From: Bryobacterales bacterium
GTDB taxonomy: Bacteria; Acidobacteriota; Terriglobia; Bryobacterales; Bryobacteraceae
NCBI GenBank assembly: GCA_025462985.1
Contig: JAOAPP010000171.1
Coordinates: 1 to 8,658 of the forward strand
DNA length: 8,658 nt
Direction: 5' to 3'
The stretch's first letter is position 1; every line of letters starts with the position of its first letter. Both the position numbers and the translations under genes were made by a program. Shown here piece after piece: positions 1 through 7,279 of the stretch. The notes under the pieces were generated by a model that was not told where the DNA came from, made no database searches, and was given only the letters and a program-made list of their open reading frames with translations.

Positions 1-344
1 CCTCGGAGGGCGGCGCTTCTCTGGGAGCTTCTTTCCGGCCATCCTTCGGTGTAGTGGAGTGCTTTTCTGTAGAGAGATTCCGCCTCGCTATAGCGGGCCT
101 GCATGCGATAAGCTGCCGCCAGATTGACGCAAATAGTCGCGAACTCACCTCCGCCGCCGGCCTCCTGTTCATTGGCAAGCGCAAACGCTCTCTTGAACGA
201 GAGCTCCGCGTCATGATAGTGATTCGAACCAAATAACACGCCGCCGCGATTGTTCCACTCTGCGGCCGAATGGGGGTCCGGATCGAACCCCATTAAATTC
301 ATGGCTAATCCGAATAGCAGAACGAGAATGGTCTTCACATCCAC
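1..344 (-). CDS. Exported or membrane-anchored TPR protein, N-terminal part (partial)
   Basis: An open reading frame runs leftward from a GTG at 342-344 to the window edge, giving 114 codons with no stop. The N-terminus reads MDVKTILVLLFGLAMNLMG, a short charged start followed by a hydrophobic stretch, as in a signal peptide or single membrane anchor. After it, residues about 28-100 look like tetratricopeptide repeats: AEWNNRGGVLF, then YHDAELSFKRAFALA, then CVNLAAAYRMQARYSEAESLYRKAL, with the usual small and aromatic pattern and eight-residue helix register. An AGGA lies 9 nt upstream of the GTG, which favours this start over an in-frame GTG 30 bases further upstream. It follows the TolB-like/TPR gene by 69 bp on the same strand, so co-transcription is likely. 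TPR proteins are protein-protein scaffolds. The C-terminal part, which might carry an effector domain, lies outside the window, so no specific role can be given. Confidence 0.72.
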   Translation of the reverse strand, partial: MDVKTILVLLFGLAMNLMGFDPDPHSAAEWNNRGGVLFGSNHYHDAELSFKRAFALANEQEAGGGGEFATICVNLAAAYRMQARYSEAESLYRKALHYTEGWPERSSQRSAALR

Positions 345-413
345 ATGCTGGCTTCCTGAGGAGCCGCCCACAAGTATCAGTGGGTAAGTCGCCGGTATCT
401 TCTTACCGTAAGA

Positions 414-2189
414 TCAGCACGGCGCCTGACCGCACATATAATCCGGGAAAACGTGCTCGACCAGAGCTTTGAATCGCGGTTCGCTTCTCAGTTCGTCATA
501 AGCCGGATGAATCGCAAGGGAAACCACGTTTGGCTCACGCCGCTCCACCGCCTGCTCCACACAGCTCAGAGCTGATTCCTTGTCGCCTAAACCCAGATGG
601 ACCACCGCAAAGCTGGTCGAGAAGACCGGCCGGGTCGCCGAAACTTCCATCAGCTTTTTCAACATCCCCGACGCACCCTGGCGGTCTCCTGCAATCCCGT
701 ACGCGTGCCCAAGTGCGCCGAAGATGCTCGGCACTTCACCACTGAGGAGAAGCCCCTTCTCCAGCATTTCGATCGCCCGGCCGCTCTCACCCATATGAAG
801 ATACACGCGCCCGGCAGAGGTGTATGCTTTGTAGAACGATGGATCGGCGGAGATGATCTCGTTGTACACGGCGATAGACCCGCGGTAATCGCGGCGCAGG
901 AAGCGAAGGAACGCTCGCCCGTCCATCACAATAGGCGATAGCGGATCGAGCGCGAGGGCGGCTTCGATTTCAGTCTCGGCCTCGCTGAACCGGCCGAGCA
1001 TCGCCAGGTGGTTCACGCTGTACCAGTGATGTGCCGGAGCGTAGCTGTCATTTAACTCCAGAGACCGTCGGAAGCTCGCTTCGGCCTGCTCCCACAGCCA
1101 GTCATATAAGACCAGAATCAGGCCATACGATGCCTGCGCTTCGGCGGATTCCGGATTCAGCGTGAGCGCTCGCTCTGCGGCGCGTTTGGCCTCCCGCATG
1201 GCATCGGGACCGTCCGCGAATCCATACTCAGCCTGCAATGTCAGCGTGTCAGCCAGCCCGGCATGAGCGGACGCCGATGCCGCATCGATCTGCGTCGCCT
1301 GCTGAAAACACAGCGCACTTCTCTGCAGCCCCTCGAAAGTGCGCTCTCTTGCATGAAACCGGCCCTTCAAACAAAGCTGATAAGATTCGAGACTCTGCGG
1401 GCTTGCCAAACTGGCCGTCCCGGCAGTATGGATGATCGTCAGCTTCGCTCGAAGAGCCGCCACGATTGCGTTTGTAATCTCGTCTTGAACCGCAAAGATG
1501 TCTTCGAATCGACGATCGAATGTCTGCGACCAGATGTACCGCTTGGTCGACGTCTCGATCAGGTGGGCAACGATTCGAACCCGGTCTTGCGTCTTGCGTA
1601 TGCTTCCCCGTACCACGTAAGTCACATGCAACAGCTGCCGGATCATCTCCAGATTGTCTTGGTCGCCTTTCATCATGGATGCAGACGTCCAGGCCGACAC
1701 GCGCAGGTTCGAAACGCGAGTGAGCGCGCCGATTAGATCCTCAGTTAATCCATCGCTCAGGAAATCGGTCCCGGCATCTGCTCCTAAGTTTGCAAACGGC
1801 AGCACCGCGATGGTGTCGTCTTGAATGGTCTTAATCGGCGTTTCCGAACTGCGCCGGCGGAATACGGGCGAATACCGGCCCTTCGGAAACTCGACGATCA
1901 GTTCATCCGTCTCTCCTTCCCGCTCATAATAGGCCCGCAGCTTTACACGTAGCCGCCTGGCTTCTACGCGGACAATAGGGTCTATGCGGGGATCATAGCT
2001 GGACGGACGGTCAAACACGTGTATCCCAATCACATTCTCTTTCAAGTGATCCGCTCGCCCGTGCAGAGTCTCCTCCACCGCGAACTCAAGAAACCTGGAC
2101 ATCCGCTGCGCATCTGCGAACAGTTTATTCCGCAGAATCTTGGTCACTTGGCTGCGAATGGCCGCGGCCGCTATCGGTAGTCCTGTCAT
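414..2189 (-). CDS. wHTH-like/TolB-like/TPR fusion protein
   Basis: This is a complete gene of 591 codons ending in TGA. Residues about 8-110 form a domain rich in basic residues (RMSRFLEFAVEETL, ENVIGIHVFDR, DPRIDPIVRVEARRLRVKLRAYY, ELIVEFPKGRYSPVF). It is seen at the N-terminus of many TPR proteins annotated as adenylate cyclase-like or CadC-like and is probably a winged-helix fold. Residues about 126-250 resemble the TolB N-terminal/FlgO-like domain (IAVLPFANLG, FLSDGLTEDLIGALTRV, then YVVRGSIRK). From about 265 to 560 there are TPR units (AERALTLNPESAEAQASYG, AEASFRRSLELNDSYAPAHHWY, ALALDPLSPIV). The end has the typical DELRSEPRFKALVEHVF tail. I see no nucleotide-cyclase or kinase catalytic motif. 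Many relatives have a membrane segment between the N-terminal and TolB-like parts; here the linker (about 111-125) is short and polar, so the protein is probably cytoplasmic. It lies 25 bp after the arsR stop, with no good ribosome binding site, which fits translational coupling. The role is unknown; a signalling or transcriptional scaffold is my inference. Confidence 0.85.
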   Translation of the reverse strand: MTGLPIAAAAIRSQVTKILRNKLFADAQRMSRFLEFAVEETLHGRADHLKENVIGIHVFDRPSSYDPRIDPIVRVEARRLRVKLRAYYEREGETDELIVEFPKGRYSPVFRRRSSETPIKTIQDDTIAVLPFANLGADAGTDFLSDGLTEDLIGALTRVSNLRVSAWTSASMMKGDQDNLEMIRQLLHVTYVVRGSIRKTQDRVRIVAHLIETSTKRYIWSQTFDRRFEDIFAVQDEITNAIVAALRAKLTIIHTAGTASLASPQSLESYQLCLKGRFHARERTFEGLQRSALCFQQATQIDAASASAHAGLADTLTLQAEYGFADGPDAMREAKRAAERALTLNPESAEAQASYGLILVLYDWLWEQAEASFRRSLELNDSYAPAHHWYSVNHLAMLGRFSEAETEIEAALALDPLSPIVMDGRAFLRFLRRDYRGSIAVYNEIISADPSFYKAYTSAGRVYLHMGESGRAIEMLEKGLLLSGEVPSIFGALGHAYGIAGDRQGASGMLKKLMEVSATRPVFSTSFAVVHLGLGDKESALSCVEQAVERREPNVVSLAIHPAYDELRSEPRFKALVEHVFPDYMCGQAPC

Positions 2190-2214
2190 GCTGGTGAAAA
2201 CCGGTTTTGAATCC

Positions 2215-2517
2215 CTACAGATTCTTGACCAAGTCCTTCTTGAGCGCCTTAATGGCCTGCTCGTCGCGCTTGTAGAAGGTCCATTGTTTAATGCGTGTCC
2301 CCTCTATCAGGCCAGCTTGCGTCAGGATCTTCAGGTGCTGACTCGCCGTCGGCTGACTGACTTTCAATTTCTGAGCGATGGACAATCCGCACACGCCATC
2401 CTTCCGCAAATCACCGCTGACTTGCGGAGGAAACAGCTCGACAGGAGTCTTTAGCCATTGAAGTATCAGGAGCCGCTTCTCGCTCGCGAGCGCACGCATT
2501 GCGTTTTCTATTCCCAT
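2215..2517 (-). CDS. ArsR/SmtB-family winged-helix transcriptional regulator
   Basis: This small protein of 100 residues has the single-domain size and fold pattern of ArsR regulators. Helix 1 carries MRALASEKRLLILQWLK, the usual LADPTRLRIL-like segment. The helix-turn-helix is at about 45-70 (LSIAQKLKVSQPTASQHLKIL), followed by the wing (GLIEGTRIKQWTFYKRDE). The family binds DNA as a dimer and usually represses until a ligand binds. The canonical metal site in helix 3 (ELCVCDL) is here KDGVCGL: only Cys43 remains and it is the sole cysteine in the protein. Classical As(III)/Cd/Pb sensing is therefore unlikely; another ligand, redox sensing or ligand-free control are alternatives. It is divergent from the PhzF gene and is the first gene of the likely minus-strand operon. 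The ATG at 2517 lacks a strong Shine-Dalgarno sequence. Confidence 0.9.
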   Translation of the reverse strand: MGIENAMRALASEKRLLILQWLKTPVELFPPQVSGDLRKDGVCGLSIAQKLKVSQPTASQHLKILTQAGLIEGTRIKQWTFYKRDEQAIKALKKDLVKNL

Positions 2518-2588
2518 CTATAGCCAGTTGCCTAAGTGACTAAGTATACTATTGAACGGCGACCAGCCACGGACCGACTCCGACCGTT
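2518..2588. promoter_or_regulatory. Divergent arsR/phzF promoter-operator region
   Basis: This 71-bp gap separates two divergent start codons, so it must hold both promoters unless transcription starts inside a gene. It contains a perfect 8-bp palindrome AGTATACT at 2543-2550. The palindrome places TATACT, a good -10 hexamer, on the plus strand (2545-2550) and on the minus strand (2543-2548). The predicted starts would give leaders of about 30 nt for phzF and about 20 nt for arsR. Just left of and overlapping the palindrome is a tandem 8-bp repeat, CTAAGTGA then CTAAGTAT (2532-2547). I see no good -35 box on either strand at 16-18 bp spacing, so factor-dependent or weak promoters are possible. 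ArsR binding here is an inference from position and symmetry. Confidence 0.4.
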
Positions 2589-3470
2589 ATGACACCCACC
2601 AAGTCCTTCACTTATCACGTCGTAGACGTCTTCACGGAACGAGCCCTCGAAGGAAATCCCCTTGCAGTTTTTCCCGACGCGTCAGGTCTCGACGAGACGA
2701 CCATGCAGCGCGTCGCTCGGGAGCTGAATCTCTCGGAGACGGTCTTCGTCTTTCCACCGTCGCACGCTGACTTTGCAGTGAGCCTGCGAATCTTTACGCC
2801 CGCTAGGGAACTGCCGTTTGCCGGTCACCCAACCGTCGGCACAGCCTTTGTTTTGTTGGGAGAAGGAAAGATTTCGGAGCAGCAGGCCAGTTTCCTCTTT
2901 GAAGAACGGATTGGTCCCGTTCCCGTGCGCATCGAAACCGGAGCGAGTCCTCTCATCTGGCTCGAAACGCCATCCATCCATCAGGGTCCGACCCGTTCGC
3001 GTGAGCTGTGCGCACGCGTTCTTGGCCTGGCTCCGGACGATCTGCTTCCGCCTGATCCGCAGATCCTGAGCGCCGGGAACCCGACCATTCTCATCCCGGT
3101 CAAAAGCCCTGACGAAGTAGACAAGGCGTGGCTCGAACTCGCGGGCTTGCAAGACATGCGTGGAGATTATCCCGACCCAGTATGCGCTTTTGTATTCGCT
3201 CCGACTCCGGAAGGTGCATACTCACGAATGTTTGCGCCAGACTACGGTATCGCCGAAGATCCCGCCACCGGCAGTTCAACTGGCCCCCTCGCCGCCTACA
3301 TGCTCCGTCACAATCTGCTCACTGAAAGAAACAAAACCCGTTCCGTCAGCGATCAGGGACCAAAAATGGGCCGCCGCAGCTTTCTTCACGTCCGGATCGA
3401 TTCGGAAAAGCAAACAATCGAGGTGGGCGGCTACGTAGCCCCGCTTGCTCGCGCGGTCATGCAACTCTGA
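2589..3470 (+). CDS. PhzF-family isomerase/epimerase
   Basis: This is a complete gene of 293 codons, the usual length of the PhzF fold (two diaminopimelate-epimerase-like halves). Family landmarks are visible in order: a start resembling [20 protein letters not shown] (residues 9-28), NLSETVFVF with the catalytic-type Glu50, [19 protein letters not shown] (69-87) with conserved His80, and [19 protein letters not shown] with Asp224 and Gly228-Ser229. In phenazine producers PhzF isomerises trans-2,3-dihydro-3-hydroxyanthranilate by acid/base chemistry using the equivalent Glu. No other phenazine gene is present here, and most genomic PhzF homologues have unknown substrates, so I call only the family. 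The enzyme should be cytoplasmic, as no signal peptide is seen. It is divergent from the ArsR gene and may be controlled by it. The start is set by the ATG beginning the conserved N-terminus; no clear Shine-Dalgarno sequence precedes it. Confidence 0.9.
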   Translation: MTPTKSFTYHVVDVFTERALEGNPLAVFPDASGLDETTMQRVARELNLSETVFVFPPSHADFAVSLRIFTPARELPFAGHPTVGTAFVLLGEGKISEQQASFLFEERIGPVPVRIETGASPLIWLETPSIHQGPTRSRELCARVLGLAPDDLLPPDPQILSAGNPTILIPVKSPDEVDKAWLELAGLQDMRGDYPDPVCAFVFAPTPEGAYSRMFAPDYGIAEDPATGSSTGPLAAYMLRHNLLTERNKTRSVSDQGPKMGRRSFLHVRIDSEKQTIEVGGYVAPLARAVMQL

Positions 3471-3495
3471 CACGGCGCCCAACCCGTAACAAGGA

Positions 3496-6400
3496 TCAAA
3501 ATAGCAGCTTGAGGGCAAACTGCACTTCTCTCGGAGCGCGTGAGCTATTTACACTGCCGAAAGGAGCCGATGAGCTTACGCCGCTACCCAAGACGTCCTG
3601 TGCCGGAACAAAGGTTGTGTCGATCGAAGCAAACTGGGTGTGGTTGAGGGCGTTGAAAAACTCGGTGCGGAACTGCAGCCGGGGAGATTCAGCTCCATTC
3701 AGGCCCTTTATGTGCGGAAGGGTGAAGTCTTTGAACAAAGAGAAATCGAAGTTGTTGATGCCGGGCCCACGCACATTGTTGCGCCCGGAGTTGCCGAACG
3801 TGCCTGGTTCCTGCAGTTGAAACGCGTTCACGTCGAAGTAATTCGTAACGGTTCGTTGTCCGCCGTCGAGGTTGGGGTTCGAAACCACATTGACCCGCTC
3901 GCAAACTGACCCTCCCGACGCAAGGCCGACGACGTCATGGTCGAGGCAGACCGTCCGAGGAAGACCGGACCGCAGCGAATAGATGCCGTTCAGTTGCCAT
4001 CCTCCAAGACCATTCCTCAGGAATCGATTACCGCTCTTGGCGAACAGCGGTACCTCCCATACAGCATTGATTGAGAGCGTGTGCGGCTGATCCTGCGTGC
4101 CGAACGCCTTCTCGGCCGGAATGTTATACGCGTCCTGCACAGGGTAGCCGCGGCCCTCCGTATCCCGGTTCGCGCCGTCCGAGATCAGATGGCTGAACGT
4201 GTAAGAGAGTTGGACCTGCAAACCGCGGGCAAGCCTGCGCTCCAAAGACGTTTGCAGCGAGTTATAACGGGTGACTGCTTCCCGCGAGTTGACAAAGATA
4301 TGGCTGTAACCGAGATAGGGGCGGACCGTGTCGGGGTTGATCCCGGTCGACCCGCCACTATTCTCGTATTGGTACACCCCGAGCAGATCTGCATACGGCA
4401 CTTGATTTATGTCAACGTTCAGCCCCTGATGGATCTGATGACTTCCTGCATAGCCGACCGCCAGCACAGTATCAGGCGTAACGCTGTACTGGATGCCGGC
4501 ACTGTACTGGTAGCTCAAAGGATTATCGTAATTTGGCTCCAGCGTCTGCAGCGAGGTTGGCGGTTGAGGCAGGTTCGGGTTGAATGCACCAAGAGAACTG
4601 ATCGACACTCCCGTAAGTGTCGCCGTTCGGTCGTAAGGCGGGAGTTGCCCCAGCGCGCTGGTCTGCGAGATAGCATCGCGGCCGTGGAACATGCCGGCTC
4701 CCGTGCGGAATACCAGTTTGTCGTGGAATAACCCGGGTGCCCAGGCAACTCCAAGTCGTGGCTCCCAATCGTTCGGATGGTTTTTGACTAGCGCAGGACC
4801 GGGAATGCCAGCCGATTGCGGCGTAACAATCCCATTGGCTGTATTACAGAGAGTCGGATCGACCAAGCCGTCAGAAGTGAACGCCGCCGCGGAGCACTGA
4901 CTTGCATTGTAAAGATTCGGATAGAAATTAGAGATGTTGTTCCGCGCCGAAAAAGCCTGGCCGACATACTGCCATCTCAGGCCATAGTCGAGTGTCAGGT
5001 GCGAGGTAGCCTTCCAAGTATCTTGCAGGTAAACGGCGTAATCGTGCCATCGATCGTACACAGGATTCAAGGTCTGCTCTTCCTGATATTGGGCCAGACT
5101 GCCCGTAAGCAAATCATGGAAGCTGTTGAACGACATGATCCCGGCCGTGTCATCGGTGCCGCCATTCGCCGGTTCGCGCTTGCGTCCACGTCCGATGAAA
5201 AAGCCTGCTTTCAGGCTATGACTCCCGACTGTCCACGACAACGAGTCCTGCCACTGCAGGACGGCTTCGCGATTGGTGAATGGCGCCTGGTGCGAGAGTG
5301 AACCGAATCCGTCCACCCCGTTCACTGTCGGAAACGAGCCGCTGGTCTGTGGAAAAAGCTCGGTGTAAGTGAAACCGGCACGTGATGCCAGGGTCGGATC
5401 CGACTTGGCACTCGTCTGGAAATGAATGTAGTTGTTGGTGTAACCGAACTGGAACTCATTCACCAGTGTCGGCGTGATGATGTTCGTCAACTTCACCATG
5501 CTGTTCAGAGCACTGAATTTCCAGTCGCTCGAAACTGAAGGAAAGTTATCATCGGCCCAAAGCTGATTGTTTATGTTTCCAAGATCCTGTCCTTCGCTCA
5601 TGACGCGCACCATTAACATTGCTTTGTCGTTGATGTTGTGATCCCACCTGTAGAGCTGGATGTTATCGGCTGTAGCCGTCGGCAGGCTCACAACGAAGTT
5701 ATACGAGCCGGTAGCATTGGGCAGTGGATATCGGTTGAGAATCGCCAGGGCGTTCGGGTCTATCTGGGAGACCGGGACGTTGGGTTCACCCAGGGCGGAG
5801 AGATCGCCGGCTCTCTCGGCTGCGGTGGGAACATTATCCTGCGCGGTATTGCCGCGCACATCGCGGCGACCCTCATAGGACGCAAAGAAGAAATCCTTGC
5901 TTTTATCTCGGTTGTAAAGTCCCGGAATGAAGAATGGACCACCCAAGGTGTACCCGAAGTTGTTAAACCGAAGCTCGTTGCGCGGCTGCCCCTGCTGATT
6001 CAGAAAAAAGTCGTTCGCGTCCAGTTTGTCGTTTCGGAAGTATTCGTAGACGGTGCCGTGAAGCTGCCGCGTGCCCTGCTTTGTAACGACGTTAACGACG
6101 CCGCCCGTTCCCCCGCCGAATTCGGCGCTGTAGTTGCTCCGTAAAACTTTGAATTCCTCAAGCGCGTCGAGCGGAGGTGTCACCACGTTTTGAGCGTTAC
6201 TGCCGATGTCCATATTGTTCTGCCCATCAAGCAGCCACAGATTCGAGTTACTCTGGTTCCCGTTGATGGAAACCGAAGTATCGCTATTGATTCCCACACC
6301 GTTGCCGATTCCACCGTTCTCCGAGACCACGCCCGGAACCAGCATGACAAGCTGACTGAATACGCGTCCATTCAGCGGCAAAGCCTGAGTCTGACGAGCG

Positions 6401-6813
6401 CCGATCAGATCAGAGAGCTCAGCGGATTCGGTCTGCATCTGCGCACCGCTCGCATTCACGCTGATCGTCTCGCTCGTGCCACCAACTTCTAAGTGGACCG
6501 GGATAGTCAACCGGTCGTTCACGTCAAGTCTGATCTGCGTAGCCTCGAACTTCTTGAAACCGTGGGCCTCGGCCGTAAGGGTATAGTTCCCGACAGAAAG
6601 ATTGGTTACCACGAACAGTCCGCTGGAATTGGAATGTTCTTTACGTGCGATTCCCGTCTCGACGTTTGTGACAGTGACGTCGGCCTGCGGAATCAGTGCC
6701 CCGGAAGGGTCGGTCACCGTGCCGGAAATAGTGCCCGTGCTCTCCTGAGCTAGCGCCGATGAAAAAATCAGCAGCGTAAGTGATACGAAACGAGCGATGG
6801 TGCTGCGATACAT
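3496..6813 (-). CDS. TonB-dependent outer-membrane receptor with carboxypeptidase-regulatory-like domain (Oar-like)
   Basis: This is a complete gene of 1105 codons. Residues 1-22 form a signal peptide (basic Arg3/Arg8, hydrophobic VSLTLLIF, cleavage likely after SSALA). Residues about 26-110 are a carboxypeptidase-regulatory-like beta-sandwich (TISGTVTDPSGALIPQADVT, SGLFVVTNLSVGNYTLTAEA, GFKKFEA). Next comes the plug region (about 115-245: QALPLNGRVFSQLVMLVPGV, LLDGQNNMDIG, LEEFKVLRSNYSAEFGGGTGG, VVNVVTKQGT). The remainder is a large beta-barrel with many aromatic/glycine strands (for example LDYGLRWQYVG and RLQFRTEFFNALNHTQF). The last residue is Phe in LKLLF, the usual outer-membrane barrel C-terminus. 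This architecture is typical of the large Acidobacterial receptor family thought to import bulky substrates using TonB energy. The substrate cannot be read from sequence. The ATG is supported by a close AGGAG. The gene converges on phzF and is divergent from the GMC gene. Confidence 0.95.
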   Translation of the reverse strand: MYRSTIARFVSLTLLIFSSALAQESTGTISGTVTDPSGALIPQADVTVTNVETGIARKEHSNSSGLFVVTNLSVGNYTLTAEAHGFKKFEATQIRLDVNDRLTIPVHLEVGGTSETISVNASGAQMQTESAELSDLIGARQTQALPLNGRVFSQLVMLVPGVVSENGGIGNGVGINSDTSVSINGNQSNSNLWLLDGQNNMDIGSNAQNVVTPPLDALEEFKVLRSNYSAEFGGGTGGVVNVVTKQGTRQLHGTVYEYFRNDKLDANDFFLNQQGQPRNELRFNNFGYTLGGPFFIPGLYNRDKSKDFFFASYEGRRDVRGNTAQDNVPTAAERAGDLSALGEPNVPVSQIDPNALAILNRYPLPNATGSYNFVVSLPTATADNIQLYRWDHNINDKAMLMVRVMSEGQDLGNINNQLWADDNFPSVSSDWKFSALNSMVKLTNIITPTLVNEFQFGYTNNYIHFQTSAKSDPTLASRAGFTYTELFPQTSGSFPTVNGVDGFGSLSHQAPFTNREAVLQWQDSLSWTVGSHSLKAGFFIGRGRKREPANGGTDDTAGIMSFNSFHDLLTGSLAQYQEEQTLNPVYDRWHDYAVYLQDTWKATSHLTLDYGLRWQYVGQAFSARNNISNFYPNLYNASQCSAAAFTSDGLVDPTLCNTANGIVTPQSAGIPGPALVKNHPNDWEPRLGVAWAPGLFHDKLVFRTGAGMFHGRDAISQTSALGQLPPYDRTATLTGVSISSLGAFNPNLPQPPTSLQTLEPNYDNPLSYQYSAGIQYSVTPDTVLAVGYAGSHQIHQGLNVDINQVPYADLLGVYQYENSGGSTGINPDTVRPYLGYSHIFVNSREAVTRYNSLQTSLERRLARGLQVQLSYTFSHLISDGANRDTEGRGYPVQDAYNIPAEKAFGTQDQPHTLSINAVWEVPLFAKSGNRFLRNGLGGWQLNGIYSLRSGLPRTVCLDHDVVGLASGGSVCERVNVVSNPNLDGGQRTVTNYFDVNAFQLQEPGTFGNSGRNNVRGPGINNFDFSLFKDFTLPHIKGLNGAESPRLQFRTEFFNALNHTQFASIDTTFVPAQDVLGSGVSSSAPFGSVNSSRAPREVQFALKLLF

Positions 6814-6818
6814 ATTTT

Positions 6819-6823
6819 CTCCT
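6819..6823 (-). promoter_or_regulatory. Ribosome binding site of the TonB-dependent receptor gene
   Basis: On the minus strand AGGAG lies 5 nt before the ATG that ends at 6813. It is the clearest Shine-Dalgarno sequence in the window and fixes the start of the receptor, in agreement with the signal peptide that begins right there. Confidence 0.75.
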
Positions 6824-6843
6824 GGAAGGCGTTAAAGTCAGCT

Positions 6844-6871
6844 TTGACAACGGTCGGTTCGGGATTCTAAT
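6844..6871 (+). promoter_or_regulatory. Sigma-70-type promoter candidate reading toward the GMC gene
   Basis: A perfect TTGACA (6844-6849) is followed after 16 bp by TCTAAT (6866-6871), a five-of-six match to TATAAT. Transcription would begin near 6878 and proceed rightward, giving a leader of about 400 nt before the GMC start codon, or a separate small RNA. This reading rests on consensus matching only. Confidence 0.4.
6864..6869 (-). promoter_or_regulatory. Possible -10 element for the TonB-dependent receptor gene
   Basis: On the minus strand this reads TAGAAT, five of six bases of the -10 consensus, and would give a leader of about 44 nt before the receptor ATG. It overlaps the -10 of the plus-strand promoter candidate, so the two promoters might compete. 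No good -35 sits 16-18 bp upstream, which keeps this tentative. Confidence 0.25.
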
Positions 6872-7273
6872 TGGGGCTGATTGCACCTCTTGGGGGCGAT
6901 ATCAGCTTCAACGTGGGCTCCGACAACCAGAGTCGGGTGCTGCGCAACTCCTGCTGGCGCTCCGTGCTCGGATGCCCGGACGGGCACACCAAGCAAATAC
7001 AAGATACCCTTGCGGATCTCCTGATCCCGCATCCAAACTCCCCTAACTCCACCTCTATCTGGACAGGTTTCCGCAGTGTATCGCAAACGAAATAGGGAAC
7101 TAGAAAGTGTCGGCCCAGGCTGCGGGAGTAACTGCTCGCAGTAGGCGCCCCCAAACCGTAATTGAGCTGCCCTCGCCGGAGTCGGAATTGACGCGGGGCC
7201 GCCGCTCCAGGGTAGCGTCACGGATTCTTACGTACACTACCAGTTGGGCCGCGGTGGCGAAGATTCTTATGAC

Positions 7274-7279
7274 GAGGTG
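7274..7279 (+). promoter_or_regulatory. Ribosome binding site of the GMC oxidoreductase gene
   Basis: GAGGTG precedes the ATG at 7282, with the AGG core 4 nt from the start. An in-frame TGA at 7270-7272 closes the frame just upstream, so the only start choices are GTG at 7279 or ATG at 7282. The ATG gives the better spacing. Confidence 0.6.

Noticed and set aside
393..408. CGGTA-6-TACCG hairpin between the two TPR-protein genes as a terminator
   Set aside because: The 5-bp stem is short and no T-run follows on the minus strand, so it would not end transcription efficiently; it could still be a minor processing site.
1263..1736. Plus-strand open frame of 157 codons opposite the TolB-like/TPR gene
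   Set aside because: It is a shadow of the TPR and TolB-like coding sequence, with no recognisable domain.
3471..3495. Bidirectional terminator in the convergent phzF/receptor gap
   Set aside because: Only 25 bp lie between the stop codons, and I find no stem-loop or T-run in it.
4081..4731. Plus-strand open frame of 216 codons opposite the TonB-dependent receptor gene
   Set aside because: It is fully antisense to a strongly supported beta-barrel coding region, is Arg/Val-rich as expected from a shadow frame, and matches no family I know.
5638..6144. Plus-strand open frame of 168 codons opposite the receptor plug and barrel region
   Set aside because: It is antisense to conserved plug motifs, so the base pattern is explained by the receptor; no domain or ribosome binding site supports it.
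6973..6986. Inverted repeat TGCCCG/CGGGCA as a terminator or operator
   Set aside because: The loop is only two to four bases, there is no T-run on either strand, and it is not placed after any gene end. A chance GC-rich palindrome is likely.
7188..7216. TTGACG at 7188-7193 as a -35 for a closer GMC promoter
   Set aside because: No acceptable -10 follows at 16-18 bp; the segment there is GC-rich (GGGTAGCG).
6838..7221. Minus-strand open frames of 95-127 codons in the receptor/GMC intergenic region
   Set aside because: They overlap one another in different frames, have unusual Cys/Arg/Ser/Pro-rich composition, match no family and would sit across the receptor promoter.
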